Source: Prosthecobacter sp. | Lineage (GTDB): Bacteria > Verrucomicrobiota > Verrucomicrobiia > Verrucomicrobiales > Verrucomicrobiaceae | Length of the DNA: 35,371 nucleotides | Direction of reading: 5' to 3' | NCBI GenBank assembly: GCA_030827515.1 | Contig: JAUREI010000020.1 | Span: 1-35,371, forward strand | Part shown: positions 24,262-34,300 of the stretch, one piece after another | Numbering within the stretch: position 1 is the first letter of the stretch | Layout: each line of letters opens with the position of its first letter | Position numbers and translations under genes: made by a program | Notes under the pieces: generated by a model | Seen by the model: the letters and a program-made list of their open reading frames with translations, nothing else | The model's database searches: none | What the model was told of the DNA's origin: nothing

Positions 24262-25080
24262 ATGCTCGCGGGCAAGATTCCGATTCGACACGGTGCCCAG
24301 CAGCAGGGCATTCGCACCGCCTGTCACATGGCACGTGACATCCTGCTGGAGACGGCTGCCCAGGTGCGCTCCGGCATCACCACCGGCGAGGTTGACCGTT
24401 TTGCGGCTGCCGTGATGAAGGCGCGCGGTTGCAAGAGTGCCTTCCTCGGTTACCGCAAATTTCCCGGGCATATCTGCATCTCAATCAATGAGGAGGTCGT
24501 CCATGGCATCGGCGGCCCACGGGTCATTCAGGATGGCGACATTGTCAAAATTGATGTCGGCATCGAATTCCAGGGGTGGATTGGTGACAATGCCCTCACG
24601 GTGCCGGTGGGCGAGGTCGACCGTGAAACCCTTCGACTGATGGCCGCGACGGAGGAGTCCCTCCACGTTGCCATCAAGTTCGCCCGCGATGGCTGGATGC
24701 TTGGGGATTTGTGCCACTCAGTTGAACACCATGTGATCCAGTATGGCTTTACCGTGGTCCGCGAATTTGTGGGGCATGGTGTCGGTCGCAAGCTGCACGA
24801 AGAGCCACAGGTGCCCAACTACGGGCAGAAGGGAACCCGCCCCCGCCTCAAGGCCGGCATGACCCTGGCCATCGAGCCGATGATCAACCTCGGCACGGCT
24901 AGGACACGCATCCTCGCCGACGAGTGGACTGTGGTCACCCTCGATCGCAAGCCGAGTGCCCACTACGAGCATGTGGTCCTGGTGACGGAGGGCGAACCGG
25001 AAATCCTGACATTGCGCAAGCGCATGTTCCCACGCGGGATGGAAGATCTCACGCCTCTGGCGGTGAGCGCGCTCGCCTGA
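24262..25080 (+). CDS. map: Type I methionine aminopeptidase
   Basis: A 272-residue cytosolic enzyme that removes the initiator methionine. The five metal ligands are visible: Asp98 and Asp109 (KIDVGIEFQGWIGDNALT), His172 (GHGVGRKLHEEPQVPNY), Glu205 (TLAIEPMI), and Glu236 (HYEHVVLVTEGEPEILT). The active-site His81 (EEVVHGI) is also present. I chose the ATG at 24262, four bases after the secY stop, where family sequence begins; an ATG at 24226 lies inside secY. There is no clear ribosome site. It is the last gene of the ribosomal block; infA, rpmJ and the alpha-operon genes do not follow. Confidence 0.97.
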   Translation: MLAGKIPIRHGAQQQGIRTACHMARDILLETAAQVRSGITTGEVDRFAAAVMKARGCKSAFLGYRKFPGHICISINEEVVHGIGGPRVIQDGDIVKIDVGIEFQGWIGDNALTVPVGEVDRETLRLMAATEESLHVAIKFARDGWMLGDLCHSVEHHVIQYGFTVVREFVGHGVGRKLHEEPQVPNYGQKGTRPRLKAGMTLAIEPMINLGTARTRILADEWTVVTLDRKPSAHYEHVVLVTEGEPEILTLRKRMFPRGMEDLTPLAVSALA

Positions 25081-25190
25081 GGCCTCAACGCAGCCTTGCG
25101 CCCGCCCCCGGAAACCCGGACACAGCAAGTCTTAGCGCATTGTGAATAAAGGAAATCCCTTTTTCTGATGAACTAAAAAAACTTGGAAGG

Positions 25191-25200
25191 AAGGATCCTT
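25191..25200. repeat. 10-bp perfect palindrome in the spacer after map
   Basis: AAGGATCCTT is self-complementary with no loop. It lies in AT-richer DNA between map and the giant gene, upstream of an AATAAT (25225-25230) that could be a -10 box, though I see no matching -35. It may be an operator, but chance is possible. Confidence 0.25.
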
Positions 25201-25240
25201 TATGTTTCAAATGAGGAATTACTGAATAATCGCGTTAAAA

Positions 25241-25286
25241 AGCCTTGGCCTGTCCCGAGGCTGTCCTTGTTTCTTTTTTGCTTTTC
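25241..25286 (+). terminator. Terminator-like hairpin upstream of the giant surface protein gene
   Basis: AGCCTTGG (25241-25248) pairs with CCGAGGCT (25255-25262), giving 8 pairs including one G-T, with a 6-base loop. A T-rich run follows (about 25266-25286, including six Ts in a row), and AAAA precedes the stem. It lies about 160 bp after the map stop and 36 bp before the ATG at 25322. It could end the ribosomal transcript, or act as an attenuator if the giant gene's promoter lies upstream of it. The T-run begins a few bases after the stem, so strength is uncertain. Confidence 0.45.
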
Positions 25287-25321
25287 TCACCCCTTTCGAT
25301 CTCAACTCCAAACTTCATTCC

Positions 25322-28300
25322 ATGAACAAGGCTTTTCCCATCTCCATCCTAAAGGGAATTCGATGCATTGGATTGCTTGCCCTGCTTTTGCTTGGCACCG
25401 TGGTTCGTGCTGACACCTGGCAGCAGTTTGAATCTGGAACGCACAGCTGGCAGACTTCATCGAACTGGAGCACTGGCCTGATCCCGAGCGGCATGGCGGC
25501 AACAGCGGTCTTCAGCTACAATCCGTTCGGAGCGCAGACCATCACGCTTGATGGAAATGTCATCCTTGGCAGCCTCAGTTTCAGCAACTCCAAGGGATCC
25601 TACAGCCTGATTCCCAACGTTCTGACCGAGAGCATCACGCTCGACAACGATGGGAACGGCGCGACGATTTCGAACCTCGGAACCGCAAGTAATTTCATCT
25701 CGGCGGATGTCAGCCTGGCGGATGCGACACACACCTTCAATGTTGCCGACGGTCGTCTGGTCATGGACGGGGTGATCAGCGGTGCCAACGGAATCATCAA
25801 ATTGGGCAACGGCTGGTTGGTGCTGCGTCGGACGAACACCTACACAGGGGAAACTTCCTTGGAAGGAGGTATCACATTGGTGTCTCAGGCGGAAAATGAC
25901 AATGCCGTGCTTGGTGCCACGGGAGCCGGCAACGGCACGATCATTCTGGCGGGTGCCACTCTCGCCCTGGTGAATGACGGCAGCAACACCGCAAGCAGCA
26001 CCACAGGTGGTGCGAGCCTCAACACGGAGGCGGTTTCGGTGAGCGGCGCCGGCCACCTCAATCAGGGCGCCATCCGCAGCTATGGCGGTCGCGAGCAAAA
26101 TCAGCTCACCGGTGTCATTACCGCCACCGGAGACACCCGGTTCCAGTCTCAGGCCGGCACGCTGGCCTTCACCAACACGGTGAATCTTGGAAGCAACAAC
26201 CTTCGCGCGGGCGGCGTCGGATTCGTCTCGCTGAGCGGTGCAGTTCAGGGCAGCGGCACCATCACCCATTTCGGCATCAACGGTTTCCGCATGCAGAACA
26301 CCGGGGCCAGCAACACCTTCAACGGTGCGATTGTTTCCGAACTCGGCGAAGTTCGGGCGGAAAACACCGACGGCACGACGGGTGCAACCCCCTATGACAA
26401 TGTGTCGTCGCTGACCCTCAAGAACAGCTACCTCAACATCCTGGCCCCGACCTCCGGTACCTTTGCCGTCAAGAATCGTGTGCCCGACAGCTTGCCCATC
26501 ACGATTCAGGCCGGCCGCATCCGCATCGAAAGCACGAGCTTCAACGGCACCAACGGTTTTGCCTGGGATGAGAAGGTGGGCGACGTCACCGCGACCCTCG
26601 GACACATCTACTTTGATTTTCGCGATACCAATGCCGACAGCGGCACACGCGTGTTGACCGTCAACAGCCTGACCCGCTCCAATCCTTCCGTCACCTTCCG
26701 CCTCGGTGGCGACGGCAATGCCGCCACCAACATCGGCAATGGCACCCTCGGAAACCGCTATCGCTTCTACAATGCTGCTCTGGATGGAGGCGGTAACGTG
26801 CCGTTCGTGGGTGGTTGGGCCTACCTGAACGCGGAGTTCATGAAATACAATGACCAAGCCGGCGGAGGTAATGGTTACCGGGCCCTTGAGCCGGCCGACT
26901 ATTTCATCGATCAGGCGGAAGCCACCTGGGATGCCACCAAAAACGTCAAAATCACTTCGGGCAACCGCACAATGGCCGTCGACACGACCGTTCAGTCGCT
27001 GAACATCCTCAGCACCACCGGTCGCACCTTGAGCGGTTCGAGCGGTGTCACTCTTGAAATCGGTTCAGGAGGCTTGCTTACCAGTGGCACCACCCACACC
27101 CTGTCCGTGCCCTTCCTCACCGCCGGCGCTGCCAGCCAGTACCACCTCTATGACATTGCCTGGAGCAGCAACATCTTCCGTTCCGTCATCGCCGACAATG
27201 GCGGTAATCCCGTGTCCTTCGTCAAGGCCGCAGGCGGTACCACGTCGTTTTATGCGGCCAACACCTACACCGGCACCACGGACATCCAGGAGGGGATTCT
27301 GCGAGACGTCATTGGTGCCCGCAACATGGTGGGCCTTGGCTCCGGCAATCTGACCTTCTCGGGATCGCAGATCAACCAGTCGGTCTATGAAAACGACCGC
27401 GACTTCACCCGTGCGCTTGGCTCCGGTGCCGGTCAGGTGCAGTTTCTCAGCGGCCAGGGGGTCGGCTTTTCCGCTTATGGCGCGCCGATGAATGTGAATC
27501 TTGGCGGAGCCGGGGGCACGGTGGTCTGGGGCTCGACCCATTTCAATCCCGGCATCTTCACCCTCAACGGCGGCAACGCCACGCACGTGGTCACCCTGGT
27601 CAACCCCGTCGATTTGGGCAACGAGCAGCGCTATATTCGTCTGGATGGCAATGCGTCGGGTGGCAATCGTGCCTCGATAGGCATCATGGCCGGTGATCTC
27701 ACCAACGGCGGTGTTGTCAAGCGCGGTGGGGGCGTGCTGGTGTTTGACTCCGCCAAGTCCTACAACCAGAGCACCATCATCAACGAGGGTGAAGTCTGGT
27801 TGAAGGGGCAGGGCACGGCGGGTGCCAATGTGGTTGGCAATGACATCCTGATCGGCGGTGCCTCCCGCCTCAAACTGGACGGTCCATGGAACGTTGGTTC
27901 GCGCCAGCTCATCTCGATGGCCAACACCGATGACAACAATGCCGCGGCGATCTCCTTTGGTCCCGGCTACGGTGACGGTAGCAAGATCCGTTTTAACACC
28001 TTCCTGACCGACGCCGCCAATGCCGGCCAACTCGGTGCCTACGACATTTACCTCCAGAACCAGCAGACCGGGGACAGTCGTCGCAATCGTGTCGCGGTTC
28101 AGATTAGCGGCCTGCACAACTTCTCGGGAGATGTGATGGACCAGATCTTCAATGTCGCGCCTGATGTGGAGGCCTGGTTTGGTGCTGACACGGGTAACGG
28201 TACTTTCACCGGCACCTCCCTGTCAGCCACCGGACGCACCAAGACCGGCGGCAACACCTTTTTCCGTCTCGGCAGCGGTGGCGGCACGATCACAATCGCC

Positions 28301-31300
28301 AATGCCAACGTGCTCGACGGTGCCTATCCGCTCATTGTCGGCGCCGAGGACAACAACGGCCGAGTCAACATCGGCGGCCTCGTCTACCTGCCGCAGGCGC
28401 AGAACTACAGCGGCACGGTCGCGCAGACGGTGGGCACGGCCCTGACGGCCGGCAACCTGATCGGCGCGGGCGGTGTGCTTGTGGTCGGCCAGAATGGTGC
28501 ACTCAATAGCGCCAACAACAACATCTCCCTGCGCGGCGGTGAAATCCGCTTCGGGATCGACAGTGCAAATTCCTTCCTCGGCGGGGTCGACAGCCAATAT
28601 GCGGCACGCAACATCTTCGTCAAAAGTGCCAATGCGGTGGTTCGCACCATCCCCCTGACAGGCGGCAGCAACGGCGTTCTCCAGCTCAATGGATTCACGA
28701 TGCGCATGGATGACGCCGACCGTGTTCTCACCCTCAACTCGATTGGCACCCACTACACCCAGACGGTCATAAATGGCGCGGCAACCTTGGAAAACAATGC
28801 GACCGCCCGTAATGCCTACTTTGATGTTGGCAATGACAACAGCTATCAGTCCGGGATCGGAATCCTGGTCTTTAACCAAGCCATCACCCAGACGGGGGCG
28901 GGCGCCGTGAATCTTCAGAAGCGCCAGGGCGGCGTTCTAGTGCTCAAGGGCGACAGCACTTATGCCGGTACCACCAACGTCCAGCAGGGCAGGTTGGTCA
29001 TTGCTCACGAAGGTGCGGCGGGCAATGCCGGCACGACGATCAACATGAACACGAACAATGATCGGCGCTCTGATCTGGAGTTCCTCCTCGATGGGGCTGG
29101 TCCATTCGTGGTCAACAACACCGTCAACACCAACGGCGGCAATGACGGTTCGACACGCGTCATTCGCGTAGGCTCCATCGACGGTTCCACCAGTAACAAG
29201 GAGATCAGTCTCACGAGTCTGGTCAGCAATGCGGGATTCACCACTGCAGCCGCAACAGGCAACTCCGCCTCCGCCATCTATTTCGACGCCAACAACGGCT
29301 ACACATTGAAGATCACGGGAGCCACGACCCTGACCCGCACACTGACCGACTTCCGAACCCGCGGAGCGATGGTGACGCTGGCCGGTGCTGTCGGCGGAGC
29401 CGGCGCCTTGAACAAATACGAGCAGGGCACGCTTGTGCTCTCCGGGAACAATACTTACACGGGATCCACCGCCGTCTACAACGGCTACGTTGTTGCCGCC
29501 AGTGACGCCGCCTTTGGAAACACCAGCAGCGCCATCACCTTCAATGGGACTTCGTTTGCTCAAATCCTCGCATCCGGAACGCGCACCATCAACCGTGCCA
29601 TCACCAACAGCGGCACCGGCAGCACCCAGACCGTAGGCGGCCTTGACACCGGGGACAAGACCTTCAGCGGCGCGGTGACGCTGACTCGTGGCATCAACGT
29701 GACGGCGGTGCCGAGCGGCGACGTCACCTTCAGTGGCGTGCTCAGCGGGGCTGGTGGCGTCAACAAGGTCGGCACGGGTTCAGTGGTCCTCAACAACAGC
29801 AACATCTACACGGGCACTACCACGGTGGCCAACGGTACCCTGATTGGCCGCGCCCAGGCCAGTGGCAGCCCCTTCGGTGTCAACAGCGTCTTTACCATCA
29901 CCAACGGCACTCTGATCCTTGAAAACACGACGGGGGGCACAAACACAACCACCACCACGGGCGCCCTCAACATCAGCAGCGGCAATGCGACGATCTTCGT
30001 CGACAACAAGACCAGCACAGGCACGACCCTTGAATTCGGTTCCCTCGTCCGGACCAACAATGCCACCATGGTGATGCGTGGAGCCACCACCGACATCGGC
30101 ACGGCCGGCAACGAAAAGCTGGCCTTTACTTCGGCGCCTGCCGTGGCCAAGGGCACCATCGGCACCTGGGCGGTTCTCCAAAACAGCGGCAATCAAGGGC
30201 AATATGCGGGAGTTGCTGGCAGCAACATCGTCACTGCGACGTATACCGCGACTGGGGTCGATCTTGACACCTCTTCCGGCGACACCGCCTTGCTTGACCT
30301 TGCCGGCTTGGGCGGCAACCTGACGGCCAACCGCTCGGTGTATGCCTTCCGCACGAATGCCGGAGTGGATCTCAATGGCAACACGCTCAAAGTCGGTGAT
30401 GCCCCCTCGGGCACCGTCGGACAAGCGGGCATGATCCTGAACAATGGCGCCGACGTCACCGACGGAACGGTCGACATCGGCACCAACACCCTGAGCATCT
30501 ACACGGATGACGCCGCCATCTCCTCTTTCGACGCCTCGATCACCAACTTCCGCAACAACGCCAACAACAACCTGACCACCCGCCTGGTGAAGTTCGGTCC
30601 CGGCACGTTGGAGATCTCCAGCGCCGCCAGCACCTATCAGGGCAACATCCAGGTCAGCCAGGGCACGCTCAGCCTGACGGCTCCGAATGTCATCCCAACC
30701 TTCTCCAACCTGAATGCCGTCACTGGTTCAACGGTCATCATCCAGCCGGGTGCCGCCGTGAAGCTGAATGACAACAACCAAGAGTTCGGCAACTTCTCGG
30801 GAACGGTGGTCGTTAGCCCGGTGCTCAACACCGCAGGCACCCTTGATCTCGGAAGTGCCACACTCACCTTTGGTCGTCAGGGAAGCAGCACGACCTTTTC
30901 CGGCCAGTTGATCGGCGGGGCAGGCTCGCGCCTCGTCAAGATTGGCGCCGGTCGCCTCACTCTCGACAACTGGGATGCCAGCCGTCCTAACTCGCTTGGC
31001 ACGCTGGACGTGCTGCAGGGCGTCGTTCAGTCCTGGCACAATGACAACTCTTGGGCGACCCCGAACGGATTCGCCAGCAGCCTGCCTTCGACGACCCAGA
31101 TTCTTCTGCGTGGTGGCGAATGGGAAGCCTACGTCGTCGGGGACAACACCAGCAACTTCCAGTTCATCCCGATGGGCCAGAGCATCACCGCACGCGACGG
31201 CAACTCCGTTTTCGACACTAACCGCTGGCAGGGTGGTGCCGCCAACAAGATCCTGGGTTTTGACACGCTGACGGTCGACAAAAACATCCTCACCATCACC

Positions 31301-34300
31301 GGTGGCAACGCCATTTATCCGCGTTTCGGCGGCGCCTTCACGATGACCGCCAACGCCCGTCTGCAGACGGATGCCCCCCTGCTTCTTGGCGGCACCATCA
31401 ACGGCCACTACACCCTCACCAAAACAGGTGGCAGCAACCTGGAGATCAATGGCGACAACAGTGCGTGGTCCGGCGGCACCGTGTTGCATGACGGCACACT
31501 TCTGTTTGGCAGCCGCACGCCCGAGGTGGGCGAGCGATACATGGCGAGCACCAATCTGTTCAGTTACAGCGCCACCGCCAACCTCGGCACCGGCGACATC
31601 GTGGTGAACCGCAGCACGGTCATCCGACTCAACGCACCTTCCAACATCCTCAGCTCCCAGGGGCAGCGTGTGCAGACGTTCAGTTCGCTGAACAATGGCC
31701 TCGCCCGCGTTGACATCGGCATGAACGCGCCGGTCACGGACTACGGCCTTCGTTCCACCACCAATGGTGCCCTCACGATCGGTCTGAACGACGGCTTTTA
31801 CACCCACCCTCTGGATCAGTCCATGATGGGCAATGGTCGCTGGGTCCTTGGCGCCTGGGTAACCACCTTCTACACCGCCCAGAAGCTCGGTTACGGCATT
31901 GACAACACCTATCGATTTGGCGGTACCAACGGCGTTTTCAACGTCACCCAAGCCAATGCACTGTCCGGGCCGGGCAGTGTCGAAGTTGGTCTCGACATGA
32001 CGCAGAACGGTTACGCCATCAACAATGGCAACGCCCAGGTCCAGCTCTATGGCGATCAGTCCTACACGGGCAACACCATCGTCCGGCGCAACCGGGAAAC
32101 GGGCAGCACCCAAAACTTCCTGGCCTTCCACGGCGACCTGGCCTCGCCGGTCATTGATGTGTATGGACGCCTGATGGCTCGTGGTGCCGGGCGGTTCACC
32201 AACGACGCCGGCACCCAAGTCAACACCGTCAACCTCTACCCGGGCTCGACTCTGCGCTTTGACTACAACATGGATGTCAATGATTCCATGCTGACCTCGC
32301 GTCTGGAAAATTCCAGCCTCGGGCTGGCGGCAACGGAAAACAAGTGGGGTGACACCACGCCGATGCTGCTTGACGGTGCCACCTTCAACCTGCTGGCATC
32401 CGGCGGCCGTGTGAACCGCGAGACGATTGGTGCCATCACCGTGCGTAATGGCGCGGCTGTCTATCTTGAACGCAATGGCACCAACAGCCAGATCATCGTT
32501 GAGACGCCCAGCATCACCCGTGAGGGGCAGGCGGTCTTCGCCGTTCGCGAAAACGCCAATGAACTCGGCCGCGTTGACCTTCAGGGGCAGAAGTTCTTCA
32601 TCGACAACGGTACCTCGATGCTCGACGCCCAGGGGTTGATGCCGGTGTGGATGACGAATCCAAGCCGCAACACCTTCCTCACCTACAACGAGAATTTTGG
32701 GGTGCAGAACGCCAATTTCACCCATTCGACGACGACCGCCGCCACCGGTGCCAGCTTCCTTGCGGGGTTGAGCCTCACCAGTGTCGCCAACTACGGTGTT
32801 GGCGTTGGTGACGCGACCGTGGCCGGCACGGCCAACGTCTATGCCCTGCGCATTGCCCACGAGGCCTCCGGCAATGATGCCACCCTGACGGGCGGCCAGA
32901 TCAACATTCACAGCGGTGGCCTGATCGTCGACAACCGCGACAACGCCCGTGTCAATTTCGACACCACGGCGGTGTATTTCGGCAATGGCACAGTGCCAAC
33001 CGAAGCGGTGGTCTACTCCGACCAGAGCAACATCACCACGCGCTTCGGCGGCGTGGTCACGGCGGCGAACTTCACCATGCACGGCGCCGGCAACGTCCAG
33101 CTCACCAACACGGCCAACGCCATCACCGGCAACATCCAGATGAACGGGGGCAAGCTCTTCCTCGACGGTGCCGGCACCGCGGGCACCAGCAATGTTTCCA
33201 TCACCCTCGCGGGCGACTGGCTGCAAAACAACGACGGTCAGCAGATGGCCGAACTTTGGCTGCGCACCAACAACAATGCCAACACCACCTGGAACAACTC
33301 GCTCGTCGTCGCCGCCAATGTGCCCTATGCCCGCATCATCGGCGGTCGCTACACCGGCACCTCGACGTCCACAGCCACGAACACCATCTCCGGTTCACTG
33401 ACCATTCAGGGCACCAACAGCCTGCAGGGTACTTCGCTCATCATCGGCAGCACCGGCACGGGCAGCAGTGAAAACACCCACAACCTGACCATCACCGGCA
33501 CGACCACGATTGGCGGCACTGCACCGGTCGGCATCCGCGTCGAGCAAAGCGGCCGAATCCTGCAGCTCACCGGTGCCGTCACCGCTTCGGCTCCGATCAT
33601 GAAGTCCGGGGACGGTACCCTGCGTCTCGACAACAATAACATCAACCTGAGCAGCCCGGTCACCCTCAACCGCGGTGAAATCCGGGGCTTTGGCCCGAAC
33701 AACAACACCAACAATCTGTTTGGCACCGGAGATTACACGCTGAACTTCGGAACCCTTCGCATCAGTGCAGGCATCCTCACGAGTGGTTCCATGGTGGCGC
33801 AGTTTGCGGCCCCCAACCAGGATTTGATCTTTGGCGGCGCGGTCAATTTCGTCAACGACCGCGGCTCAAGCACGGGCATCGGGCGAACTTTGGTCATCGG
33901 CACAAACAACGGCACCAACACGGTGCGTACCATCAACGGTGCCAACTGGCGTGTTTCCTCCGACTCGGGCGACAGCGTGGTTTTTGAGAGCAAGGTGATT
34001 GTCAACGATGCGGCGATCTTCTACACCGACAACGCGCCAACCTTCTTCCGTGACACCTTCGAAGGCGGAGGACGCTTCACCAAGACTGGTATCAGCCAGC
34101 TCCTTTTTGACAACAACGTCGCCAACTCGAACTGGACGGGCACCATCGACATCCAGGCCGGCTACCTCCGTGTGCAGCAGGCCAACCAGACGCTTGGCGG
34201 TTCCGGAAGCGCGATCATCGTGAATCCGGCGGCCGGTCTGAGTGTGCGTCGCGTTGAAAACCTTGGCACCGGTCAGGGCATCACCCAGTTGCGCACAACC

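Noticed and set aside
25457-26857. A 466-residue minus-strand open frame near the start of the giant gene
   Set aside because: Same explanation: antisense to the PATR protein, with composition unlike the real genes in the window.
30728-33226. An 832-residue minus-strand open frame inside the giant gene
   Set aside because: It is a by-product of GC-rich third positions and Asn/Thr/Gly codons on the plus strand. It has no start context or motif, and the plus frame is continuous with a signal peptide and PATR repeats.
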